Positions 37,486-49,099 of a stretch of 64,000 nt of DNA are shown here, one piece after another. Below the pieces are notes generated by a model. It had not been told where the DNA came from and made no database searches. It worked only from the letters and a program-made list of their open reading frames with translations. The stretch lies in assembly GCF_051014445.1 (NCBI RefSeq), contig NW_027488379.1, positions 1,054,001 to 1,118,000 on the forward strand. The letters run 5' to 3'. The DNA comes from Colletes latitarsis (Eukaryota; Arthropoda; Insecta; Hymenoptera; Colletidae). Each line of letters starts with the position of its first letter. Positions within the stretch are counted from its first letter, which is position 1. The position numbers and the translations under genes are program-made.

Positions 37486-39427
37486 CGGATGTTATGTCTA
37501 GGTTAGGCCTGGGATTTGCCCTCATCAGACTCATACTTTCGCATACTTCACATACGTCTTGAACATATCCTGGGTTTTTTCTTGTTTCGATCACGTATTA
37601 ATGTGGTACCACACTGAAGCAGACCATTACACCTGGTCTTGATAAATATTTTAGAGGATAACGCATGTTAGGTCTGGGTTAGGTCTAGGATTTGCCCTCG
37701 TCAGGCTCATACATTCGCATATTTCTCATACTTCATGGCTAGATCCTGGGCTTCTTCTGCTCTGGATCACGTAGTAAAGCGGTACCACAATGAAACAGAC
37801 GACTACACCTGGTCTCCATCAATATTTTAGTGGATAACGGATGTTATGTCTAGGTTAGGCCTGGGATTTGCCCTCATCAGACTCATACTTTCGCATTCTT
37901 CACATACTTCTTGTACAGATTCTGGGTTTTTTCTGGTTTGGATCACATAGTAGTGTGGTACCACACTTAAACAGTCCATTAAACCTGGTTTTGATCAATA
38001 TTTTAGAGGATAACACGTGTTAGGTCTGGGTCAGGTCTGTGATTTGCCCCCATGAGGCTAATACTTTCGCATATTTCACAAACTTGTTGGCCAGATCCTG
38101 GGCTTCTTCTGGTTTGGATCACGTAGTAATGTGGGACCACACTGAAACAGTCGATTAAACCTGGTTTCGATCAATATTTTAGAGGATAACGTATGTTAGG
38201 TCTTGGTTAGGTCTGGGATTTGCCCTCTTCAGTCTCATACTTCCACTTTTTTCACATAGTTGTTGGCCACATCCTGGGTTTTTTGTGGTTTGGATCACGT
38301 GGTAATATGTTACCGCACTGAAACAGACCATTAAACCTGGTTTCGATCAATATTTTAGAGGATAACGCATGTTAGGTCTATGCTAGGTCTGGGATTTGCA
38401 CCCATCAGGCTCATACTTTCGCATATTTCTCATAGTTGTTGAGCAGATCCTGGTCTTTTTTTGGTTTGGATCACGCGGTAATGTGGATCCACACTGAAAC
38501 AGTCCATTAAACCTGGTATCGGCCAATATTTTAGAGGATAACGCATGTTATGTCTAGGTTAGGCCTGGGATTTTCCCTCATCAGACTCATACTTTCGCAT
38601 ACTTCACATACTTGTTGAACAGATCCTAGGTTTTTTCTGGTTTGGATCACGTAGTAATGTGGTACCACACTGCGACAGTCGGTTAAACCTGGTTTAGATC
38701 AATATTTTTGAGGATAACGCATGTTAGGTCTGGGTTAAGCTTGCGATTTGCCCTTATCAGGGTCATACTTTCGTATATTTCTCATACTTCATGGCTAGAT
38801 CCTGGGCTTTTTCTGCTCCGGATCACGTAGTAAAGCGGTACCACACTAAAACAGTCGATTAAACCTGGTTTCGGTCAATATTTTAGAGGATAACGCAAAT
38901 TATGTCTGGGATAGGTCTGGGATTTGCCCTCATCAGGCTCATACTTCCGCGTTTTTCACATACTTGTTGAAAAGATCCTGGGCTTTTTCCGGTATGGACC
39001 ACGTAGTAATGTGGTACCACACAGAAACAGTCCATTAAACCTGGTTTCGAACAATATTTTAGAGGATAACGCATGTTAGGTCTAGGTTAGGCCTGGGATT
39101 TGCCCTCATCAGGGTCATACTTTCGCAGTTTAAACATACATGTTGACCTGATCGAGGGTTTTTTCTACTCTTTTTCACGTAGTAATGTGGTACCACACTG
39201 AAACAGTCGATTAAACCCGGTTTCGATCAATATTTTAGAGGATAAGGGATGTTATGTCTAGGTTAGGCCTGGGATTTGTCCTCTTCAGTCCCTACTTTCG
39301 CATTCTTCACATACTTGTTGGCCAAATCCTGGGTTTTTTCTGGTTTGGATCACGTGGTAATATGTTACCACACTGAAACAGACCATTAAACCTGGTTTCG
39401 AACAATATTTTTGAGGATAACGCATGC
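37486..39427. repeat. ~11-monomer block shared with the 42-mer unit
   Basis: Matches 25,685-27,802 (and 18,294-20,411 in copy 1). The offset is 11,801 bp on the left and 11,625 bp on the right, because two adjacent monomers of the 42-mer (27,082 and 27,258) are represented by one chimeric monomer at about 38,883. Markers are AAGCGGTACC, GTACAGATTCTGG, ATAGTTGTTGGCC, TATCGGCCAATATT, TGCGACAGTCGG and CAGTTTAAACATACATG. Confidence 0.8.
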
Positions 39428-40216
39428 TAGCTGTAGGTTAGGTCTGGGATTTGCACTCATCAGGCTCATACATTCGCATATTTCTCATACTTGATTGCCA
39501 GATCCTGGTGTTTTTCTGTTTGGGATCACATACTAATGTGGTACCACACTGAAACAGTCGATTAAACCAGGTTTCGATCAATATTTTGGATGATAACGCA
39601 TGTTAGGTCTGGGATAGGTCTAGGATTTGCTCCCATCAGACTCATACTTTCGCATTATTCAAATACTTGTTGAACAAATCCTCGGCTTTCACTGCTTTGG
39701 ATCACGTAGTAATGTGGTACCACACTGATACAGTCGATTAAACCTGGTTCCGATCAATATTTTTGAGGAAAACACATGTTATGATCTCGGTTAGGTCTAG
39801 GATTTGCCCTCAGCTGGGTCATACTTTCGCATATTTCTCATACTTTTTGGCCAGATCCTGGGCTTTCACTGCTTTGGATCACGTAGTAATGTGGTACCGC
39901 ACTGAAACAGTCGATTAAACCTGGTTTCGATCAACATTTTAGAGGACAACGCATGTTAGTTCTAGGTTAGGTCTGGGATTTGCTCTCATCAGGCTCATAC
40001 TTTCGCATATTTCTCATACTTGTTGAGCAGATCCTGGGCTTTTTTTGGTTTGGATCACGCGGTAATGTGGATCCACACTGAAACAGTCCATTAAACTTGG
40101 TTTCGATCAATATTTTAGAGGATAACGCATGTTAGGTCTAGGTTAGGTCTGCGATTTGCTCTCATCAGGCTCATACTTTCGCATATTTCTCATACTTGTT
40201 GAGCAGATCCTGGGAT
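39345..40216. repeat. ~5-monomer block, second copy of 31.0-31.9 kb
   Basis: Partner of 31,008-31,879, overlapping the end of the preceding block. It follows directly the same GTTTAAACATACATG and CAGTCCCTAC monomers that end each 42-mer copy. This suggests that the 27.8-kb junction and this one derive from the same ancestral order. Confidence 0.78.
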
Positions 40217-40524
40217 TTTTCTGGTTTGGATCACGTAGTAATGTGGTACCACACAGAGACAGTCAATTAAACCTGGTTTCGATCAATATTTTAGAGGATA
40301 ACGCATGCTAGGTCTAGGTTAGGCCTTGGATTTGCCCTCATCAGACTCATACTTTCGCATACTTCACACACTTGTTGAACAGATCCCGGGCTTTTCTGGC
40401 TTGGATCACGTGGTAATGTGGTAGCACAATGAAACAGTCGACTAAACCTGGTCTCGATCAATATTTTAGAGGATAACGCATGTTACGTCTGGATTAGGTC
40501 TAGGATTTGTCCTCATCAGTCTCA

Positions 40525-42282
40525 TACTTCCTCATTCTTCACATACTTCTTGAACAGATCCTGGGGTTTTTCTGGTTTGGATCACATAGTAGTGTGGTAC
40601 CACACTGAAAGAGTCGATTCAACATGGTTTTGATCAATATTATACAGGATATCACATGTTAGGGCTCGGTCAGGTCTGTGATTTGCCACCATGAGGCTAA
40701 TACTTTCGCACATTTCTCATACTTGTTGGCCAGATCCTGGGCTTCTCCTGGTTTGGATCAGGTAGTAATGTGGGACCACACTGAAACAGTCGATTAAACC
40801 AGGTCTCGATCAATATTTTAGAGGATAACGCATGTTAGGTCTAGGTTAGGCCTTGGATTTGCCCTCTTCAGTCTCAAACTTTCGCATTCTTCTCATACTT
40901 GTTGGCCAGATCCTGGGTTTTTTCTGGTTTGGATCACGTGGTAATATGTTACCATACTGAAACAGACCACTAAACCTGGTTTCGAACAATATTTTTGTGG
41001 ATAACGCTTGCTAGGTTTAGGCTTGGTCTGGGATTTGCACTCATCAGGCTCATACTTTCGCATATTTCTCATACTTGATGGCCAGATTCTGGGCCTTTTA
41101 TGGGTTCGATCACGTAGTAATGCGGTACCACACTGAAACAGTCCATTAAACCTGGTTTCGATCAATATTTTAAAGGATAACGCATGTTAGGTCTAGGTTA
41201 GGCCTTGGATTTGCCCTCATCAGACTCATACTTTCGCATTCTTCACACACTTGTTGAACAGATCCCGGGCTTTTCTGGTTTGGATCACGTGGTAATGTGG
41301 TACCACAATGAAACAGTCGACTAACCCGGGTCTCGATCAATATTTTAGAGGATAACGCATGTTAGGTCTAGGTTAGGTCTGCGATTTGCCCTCGTCAGGG
41401 TCATACTTTCGCATATTTCTCATACTTGTTGAGCAGATCCTGGGATTTTTCTGGTTTGGATCACGTAGTAATGTGGTACCACACTGAAACAGTGAATTAG
41501 ACCTGGTTTCGATCAATATTTTAGAGGATAACACATGTTAGGTCTAGATTAGGCCTTGGATTTGCGCTCATCAGACTCATACTTTCGCATTCATCACACA
41601 CTTGTTGAACAGATCCCGGGCTTTTCTGGCTTGCATTACGTGGTAATGTGGTTCCACACTGAAACAGTCAAATAAACCTGGTTTCGATCAATATTTTAGA
41701 GGATAACGCACGTTAGGTCTAGGTTAGGTCTGCGATTTGCTCTCATCAGGCTCATACTTTCGCATATTTCTCATACTTGTTGAGCAGATCCTGGGATTTT
41801 TCTGGTTTGGATCACGTAGTAATGTCGTACCACACTGAAACAGTCAATTAAACCTGGTTTCGATCAATATTTTAGAGGATAACTCATGTTAGGTCTAGGC
41901 CAGGCCTGGGATATGCCCTCATCAGACTGATACTTTCGCATTCTTCACATACTTGTTGAACAGATCCCGGGTTTTTTCTGGTTCGGATCACGTAGTAATG
42001 TGGTACCACACTGAAACAGTCCATTAAACCTAGTTTCGATCAATATTTTAGAGGATAACTCATGTTAGGCCTAGGCCAGGCCTGGGATATGCCCTCATCA
42101 GGCTCATACTTTCGCATATTTCTCGTTCTTGTTGGTCAGATCCCGGGTTTTTTCTGGTTTAGATCACGTAGTAATGTGGTACCACACTGAAACAGTCCAT
42201 TAAACCTAGTTTCGATCAATATTTTAGAGGACAACTCATGTTAGGTCTAGTCCAGGCCTGGGATATGCCCTCATCAGGCTCA
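40525..42282. repeat. 10-monomer tandem repeat, copy 1 (1,758 bp)
   Basis: Recurs immediately downstream at a constant offset of 1,758 bp: 40,840 to 42,598; 41,192 to 42,950; 41,894 to 43,652. The length is 10 x 176 minus two bases, explained by two short-tract CCCGGGCTTTTCTGG monomers. It includes most of a C-D dimer, the CTCTTCAGTCTC unit, GTGGTAATATGTTACC and GGGCCTTTTATGG units, two short units and the GGCCTAGGCC unit. Confidence 0.85.
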
Positions 42283-44000
42283 TACTTCCTCATTCTTCAC
42301 ATACTTCTTGAACAGATCCTGGGGTTTTTCTGGTTTGGATCACATAGTAGTGTGGTACCACACTGAAAGAGTAGATTAAACATGGTTTTGATCAATATTA
42401 TAGAGGATATCACATGTTAGGGCTGGGTCAGGTCTGTGATTTGCCACCATGAGGCTAATACCTTCGCACATTTCTCATACTTGTTGGCCAGATCCTGGGC
42501 TTCTCCTGGTTTGGATCAGGTAGTAATGTGGGACCACACTGAAACAATCGATTAATCCAGGACTCGATCAATATTTTAGAGGATAACGCATGTTAGGTCT
42601 AGGTTAGGCCTTGGATTTGCCCTCTTCAGTCTCAAACTTTCGCATTCTTCTCATACTTGTTGGCCAGATCCTGGGTTTTTTCTGGTTTGGATCACGTGGT
42701 AATATGTTACCATACTGAAACAGACCATTACACCTGGTTACGAACAATATTTTTGTGGATAACGCTTGCTAGGTTTAGGCTAGGTCTGGGATTTGCACTC
42801 ATCAGGCTCATACTTTCGCATATTTCTTATACTTGATGGCCAGATTCTGGGCTTTTTATGGTTTCGATCACGTAGTAATGCGGTACCACACTGAAACAGT
42901 CCATTAAACCTGGTTTAGATCAATATTTTATAGGATAACGCATGTTAGGTCTAGGTTAGGCCTTGGATTTGCGCTCATCAGACTCATACTTTCGCATTCT
43001 TCACACACTTGTTGAACAGATCCCGGGCTTTTCTGGTTTGAATCACGTGGTAATGTGGTACCACAATGAAACAGTCGACTAACCCTGGTCTCGATCAATA
43101 TTTGAGAGGATAACGCATGTTAGGTCTAAGTTAGGTCTGCGATTTGCTCTCATCAGGCTCATACTTTCGCATATTTCTCACACTTGTTGAGCAGATCCTG
43201 GGACTTTTCTGGTTTGGATCACGTAGTAATGTGGTACCACACTGAAACAGTCAATTAGACCTGGTTTCGATCAATATTTTAGAGGATAACACATGTTAGG
43301 TCTAGGTTAGGCCTTGGATTTGCGCTCATCAGACTCATACTTTCGCATTCATCACACACTTGTTGAACAGATCCCGGGCTTTTCTGGCTTGGATCACGTG
43401 GTAATGTGGTACCACACTGAAACAGTCAAATAAACCTGGTTTCGATCAATATTTTAGAGGATAACGCATGTTAGGTCTAGGTTAGGTCTGCGATTTGCTC
43501 TCATCAGGCTCATACTTTCGCATATTTCTCATACTTGTTGAGCAGATCCTGGGATTTTTCTGGTTTGGATCACGTAGTAATGTGGTACCACACTGAAACA
43601 GTCAATTAAACCTGGTTTCGATGAATATTTTAGAGGATAACTCATGTTAGGTCTAGGCCAGGCCTGGGATATGCCCTCATCAGACTGATACTTTCGCATT
43701 CTTCACATACTTGTTGAACAGATCCCGGGTTATTTCTGGTTCGGATCACGTAGTAATGTGGTACCACACTGAAACAGTCCATTAAACCTAGTTTCGATCA
43801 ATATATTAGAGGATAACTCATGTTAGGCCTAGGCCAGGCCTGGGATATGCCCACATGAGGCTCATACTTTCGCATATTTCTCGTTCTTGTTGGCCAGATC
43901 CCGGGTTTTTTCTGGTTTGGATCACGTAGTAATGTGGTACCACACTGAAACGGTCCATTAAACCTAGTTTCGATCAATATTTTAGAGGATAACTCATGTT
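42283..44000. repeat. 10-monomer tandem repeat, copy 2
   Basis: Follows copy 1 directly. Private changes include GAGTAGATTAAAC near 42,370, CAATCGATTAATCC near 42,545, CACCTGGTTACG near 42,730 and GGTTATTTCTGG near 43,728. The copies are clearly less alike than the two 42-mers, so this duplication is probably older. A partial third copy of the right-hand part appears at about 44,650-45,150. Confidence 0.83.
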
Positions 44001-45236
44001 AGGTCTAGGCCAGGCCTGGGATATGCCCTCATGAGGCTCATACTTTCGCATATTTCTCGTTCTTGTTGGCCAGGTTCTGGGCTTTTTTTGGTTTGGATCA
44101 CGCAGTAATGTGGTACCACACTGATACAGTCAATTAAACCTGGTTTCGATCAATATTTTAGAGGATAACGCATGTTAGGTCTAGGTTAGGCCTGGGATAT
44201 GCCCTCATCAGACTCATACTTTCGCATATTTCTCGTACTTGCGGGCCAGATCCTTTGCTTTTTCTGGTTTGGATCACGTAGTAATGAGGTACCACACAGA
44301 AACAGTCGATTAAACCTGGTTTCGATCAATATTTTAGAGGATAACGCATGTTAGGTCTAAGTTAGGTCTGCGATTTGCTCTCATCAGGCTCATACTTTCG
44401 CATATTTCTCATACTTGTTGAGCAGATCCTGGGTTTTTTCTGGTTTGGATCACGTGGTAATATGTTACCATACTGAAACAGACTATTAAACCTGGTTTCG
44501 AACAATATTTTTGTGGATAACGCTTGCTAGGTTTAGGCTAGGTCTGGGATTTGCACTCATCAGGCTCATACTTTCGCATATTTCTCATACTTGATGTCCA
44601 GATCCCGGGCTTTTCTGGCTTGGATCACGTGGTAATGTGGTACCACAATGAAACAGTCGACTAACCCTGGTCTCGATCAATATTTTAGAGGATAACGCAT
44701 GTCAGGTCTAGGTTAGGTCTGCGATTTGCTCTCATCAGGCTCATACTTTCGCATATTTCTCATACTTGTTGAGCAGATCCTGGGATTTTTCTGGTTTGGA
44801 TCACGTAGTAATGTGGTACCACACTGAAACAGTCAATTAAACCTGGTTTCGATCAATATTTTAGAGGATAACTCATGTTAGGTCTAGGCCAGGCCTGGGA
44901 AATGCCCTCATCAGACTGATACTTTCGCATTCTTCACATACTTGTTGAACAGATCCCGGGTTTTTTCTGGTTCGGATCACGTAGTAATGTGGTACCACAC
45001 TGAAACAGTCCATTAAACCTAGTTTCGATCAATATTTTAGAGGATAACTCATGTTAGGCCTAGGCCAGGCCTGGGATATGCCCTCATCAGGCTCATACTT
45101 TCGCATATTTCTCGTTCTTGTTGGCCAGGTTCTGGGCTTTTTTTGGTTTGGATCACGTAGTAATGTGGTACCACACTGAGACAGTCCATTAAACCTGGGT
45201 TCGATCAATATTTTAGAGGATAACGCATGTTAGGTC
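44001..45236. repeat. Chimeric monomers and partial third 10-mer copy
   Basis: About seven monomers joining pieces in orders not seen elsewhere. Near 44,215 a GGCCTGGGATATGCC front half is joined to a CTCGTACTTGCGGGCC back half. Near 44,590 the GATGTCCAG unit is joined to the short CCCGGGCTTTTCTGG type. From 44,650 to 45,150 the order equals 43,430-43,830. The segment looks like the product of several intra-array exchanges. Confidence 0.72.
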
Positions 45237-45239
45237 TAG

Positions 45240-45835
45240 CTTAGGTCTGGGATTTGCTCTCATCAGGCTCATACTTTCGCATATTTCTCGTACTTGTTGG
45301 CCGGATCCTTTGCTTTTTCTGGTTTGGATCACGTAGTAATGAGGTACCACACAGAAACAGTCGATTAAACCAGGTCTCGATCAATATTTTAGAGGATAAC
45401 GCATGTTAGGTCTAGGTTAGGTCTGGGATTTGCTCTCATCAGACTCATTCTTTCGCTTTCTTCACACACTTGTTGAACAGATCCCGGATTTTTTCTGGTA
45501 TGGATCACGTGGTAATGTGGTACCACGCTGAATCAGTCAATTAACCCTGGTTTCGATCAACATTTTAGAGGATAACGCATGTTAGGTCTAGGTTAGGTCT
45601 GGGATTTGCTCTCATCAGGCTCATACTTTCGCATATTTCTCATACTTGTTGAGCAGATCCTGGGCTTTTTTTGGTTTGGATCACGCGGTAATGTGGATCC
45701 ACATTGAAACAGTTCATTAAACTTGGTTTCGATCAATATTTTAGAGGATAACGCATGTTAGGTCTAGCTTAGGTCTGCGATTTGCTCTCATCAGGCTCAT
45801 ACTTTCGCATATTTCTCATACTTGTTGAGCAGATC
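45240..45835. repeat. ~3.4-monomer block shared with 14.4-15.0 kb
   Basis: Matches 14,438-15,033 at an offset of 30,802 bp, including the CGCTTTCTTCACACAC monomer, ACGCTGAATCAGTC, TCAACATTTTAG and the CGCGGTAATGTGGATCC monomer. Private changes are GGCCGGATCC, CTCATTCTTTCG and AACAGTTCATT. It is a distant piece of the 42-mer or 8-mer order. Confidence 0.76.
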
Positions 45836-48219
45836 CTGGGATTTTTCTGGTTTGGATCACGTAGTAATGTGGTACCACACTGAGACAGTCAATTAAACCT
45901 GGTTCCGATCAATATTTTAGAGGATAACGCATGCTAGGTCTAGGTTAGGCCTTGGATTTGCCCTCATCAGACACATACTTTCGCATTCTTCACACACTTG
46001 TTGAACAGATCCCGGGCTTTTCTGGCTTGGATCACGTTGTAATGTGGTAGCACAATGAAACAGTAGACTAAACCTGGTCTCGATCAATATTTTAGTGGAT
46101 AACGCATGTTAAGTCATGGTTAGGTCTGGGATTTGCACACATCAGGCTCATACTTTCGCATATTTCTCATACTTGATGGCCAGATTCTGGCTTTTTTTGG
46201 TCTGGATCACGCAGTAATGTAGACCTACACTGAAACGGTCCATTAAACCTGGTTTCGATCAATATTTTAGAGGATAACGCATGTTAGGTCTAGGTTAGGT
46301 CTGGGATTTGCTCTCATCAGGCTCATACCTTCGCATATTTCTCATACTTGTTGGACAGATCCCGGGCTTTTCTGGTTTGGATCACGTGGTAATGTGGTAG
46401 CACAATGAAACAGACGACTAAACCTGGTCTCGATCAATATTTTAGTGGATAACGAATGTTAGCTCTGGATTAGGTCTATGATTTGCCCTCGTCAGTCTCA
46501 TACTTCCTCATTCTTCACATACTTCTTGAACAGATCCCGGGTTTTTTCTGGTTTGGATCACATAGTAGTGTGGTACCACACTTAAACAGTCCACTAAACC
46601 TGGTTTCGATCAATATTTTAGAGGTTAACGCATGTGAGGTCTAGGTTAGGCCTTGGATTTGCCCTCATCAGTCTCATAATTCCTCATTCCACACATACTT
46701 CTTGCACAGATCCTGGGTTTTCTCTGGTTTGGATCACATAGTAGTGTGGTACCACACTGAAACATACGACTAAACCTGGTCTCGATCAATATTTTAGAGT
46801 ATAACGCATGTTACGTCTGGGTTAGGTCTGGGATTTGCCCTCATCAGTCTCATACTACCTCGTTCTTCACATACTTCTTGAACAGATCCTGGCTTTTTTC
46901 TGGCTTGGATCTCATAGTAGTATGGTACCACACTTAAACAGTCGATTAAACCTGGTTTCGATCAATATTTTAGAGGTTACCGCATGTTAGGTCTAGGTTA
47001 GGTCTGCGATTTGCACTCATCACGCTCATACTTTCGCATATTTCTCATACTTGATGGCCAGATTCTGGCTTTTTTTGGTCTGGATCACGCAGTAATGTGG
47101 ATCTACACTGACACAGTCAATTAAACCTGGTTTCGATCAATATTTTACAGGATAACGCATGTTAGGTCTAGGTTAGGCCTTGGATTTGCCCTCATCAGAC
47201 TCATACTTTCGCATTCATCACACACTTGATGAACAGATCCTGGATTTTCTCTGGTTTGGATCACGTAGTAATGTGGCACCACACTGAAACAGTCCATTAA
47301 ACCTGGTTTCGATCAATATTTTAGAAGTTAACGCATGTTAGGTCTAGGTTAGGTCTGGGATTTGCTCTCATCAGGCTCATACTTTCGCATATTTCTGATA
47401 CTTGATGGCCAGATTCGGGGCCTTTTTTGGTTTCCATCACGTAGTAATGCGGTACCACACTGAAACAGACCACTAAACCTGGTTTCGATCAATGTTTTAG
47501 AGGATAACGCATGTTAGGTCTATGTTAGGCCTTGGATTTGCCCTCATCAGACTCATGCTTTCGCTTTCTTCACACACTTGTTGAACAGATCCCGGATTTT
47601 TTCTGGTATGGATCACGTGGTAATGTGTTACCACACTGTAACAGACCATTAAACCTGGTTTCGATCAATATTTTAGAAGTTAACGCATGTTAGGTCTAGG
47701 TTTGGTCTGGGATTTGCTCTCATCAGGCTCATACTTTCGCATATTTCTGATACTTGATGGCCAGATTCTGGTCTTTTTCTGGTTTGGATCACGTAGTAAT
47801 GTGGTACCACACTGAAACAGTCGATTAAACCTGGTTTCGATCAATATTTTAGAGGATAACGCATGTTAGGTCTAGGTTAGGTCCGGGATTTGCTCTCATC
47901 AGGCTCATACTTTCGCATATTTCTCATACTTGTTGAGCAGATCCTGGGATTTTTCTGGTTTGGACCACGTAGTAATGTGGTACCACACTGAAACAGTCGA
48001 TTAAACCTGGTTTCGATCAATATTTTAGAGGATAACGCATGTTAGGTCTAGGACAGGCCTGGGATTTGCCCTCATCAGACTCATCCTTTCGCATTCTTCA
48101 CATACTTCAAAAACAGATCCCGGGTTTTTTCTGGTTTGTATCACGTAGTAATGTGCTACCACACTGAAACAGTCCGTTAAACCTAGTTTCGATCAATATT
48201 TTAGAGAATAACGCATGTT
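45836..48219. repeat. Diverged satellite monomers, start of right-hand island
   Basis: About 13.5 monomers. The first 250 bp still resemble 34.6-34.9 kb. From about 46,090 the units carry many private variants: TTAAGTCATGG, GGCTTTTTTTGGTCTGG, GTAGACCTACACTG, GAGGTTAACG, GAAGTTAACG, CCATCACG and TCAAAAACAG. I find no long partner elsewhere in the window. It reads as a less homogenised stretch and may be an older layer of the array. Confidence 0.75.
46218..46229. other. Compensated dyad variant TGTAG-NN-CTACA
   Basis: The sequence TGTAGACCTACA keeps paired 5-bp arms although both arms have changed relative to TGTGG/CCACA: G to A on the left and C to T on the right. Half-changed intermediates of the form TGTGGATCTACA occur at 48,678-48,689 and near 47,097, 50,087, 53,260 and 59,230. 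Confidence 0.6.
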
Positions 48220-48748
48220 AGGTCTAGGTTAGGTCCGGGATTTGCTCTCATCAGGCTCATACTTTCGCATATTTCTCATACTTGTTGAGCAGATCCTGGG
48301 ATTTTTCTGGTTTGGACCACGTAGTATTGTGGTACCACACTGAAACTCAATTAAACCTGGTTTCGATCAATATTTTAGAGGATAACGCATGTTAGGTCTG
48401 GGTTAGGCCTTGGATTTGCCCTCATCAGACTCTTACTTTCGCATTCTTCACATACTTGTTGAACAGATCCCGGGATTTTTCTGGTTTGGATCACGTAGTA
48501 ATGTGGTACCACACTGAAACAGTCCATCAAACCTAGTTTCGATCAACATTTTAGAGGATAGCGCATGTTTGGCCTAGGTTAGGTCTCGGATATGCTCCCA
48601 TCAGGCTCATACTTTCGCATATTTCTCATTCTTGTTGGCCAGATTCTGGGCTTTTCTTGGTTTGGATCGCGCAGTAATGTGGATCTACACTGAAACAGTC
48701 CTTTAAACCTGGTTTCGATCAACATTTTAGAGGATAACGCATGTTAGG

Positions 48749-48924
48749 TCTAGGTTAGGTCTGGGATTTGCTCTCATCAGGCTCATACTTTCGCATATTT
48801 CTCATACTTGTTGAGCAGATCCTGGGATTTTTCTGGTTTGGATCACGTAGTAATGTGGTACCACACTGAAACAGTCAATTAAACCTGGTTTCGATCAATA
48901 TTTTAGAGGATAACTCATGTTAGG
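48749..48924 (+). repeat. Representative satellite monomer (176 bp) with internal map
   Basis: This unit is close to what I read as the consensus and serves as a reference. Positions 1-17 hold the second part of an 11-bp direct duplication, TTAGGTCTAGG then TTAGGTCTGGG, which begins in the last five bases of the preceding unit. CpG sites lie at about 44, 98, 144 and 166. A T-rich tract follows GGG at about 79-85. ATCACGTA sits at 94-101. The inverted repeat TGTGGTACCACA sits at 106-117 (48,854-48,865). The last third, about 141-170, is an AT-rich box starting TTTCGATCAATATTTTAGAG that varies little between units. The middle, about 20-90, carries most of the variants that define subfamilies. 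As 176 is not a multiple of three, any reading frame shifts at each monomer. Confidence 0.9.
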
Positions 48925-49099
48925 TCTAGGTTAGGCCTTGGATTTGCCCTCATCAGACTCATACTTTCGCATTCTTCACACACTTGTTGAACAGATCCCG
49001 GGCCTTTCTGGTTTGGATCACGTGGTAATGTGGTACCTCAATGAAACAGTCGACTAAACCTGGTCTCGATCAATATTTTAGAGGATAACGCATGTTAGG

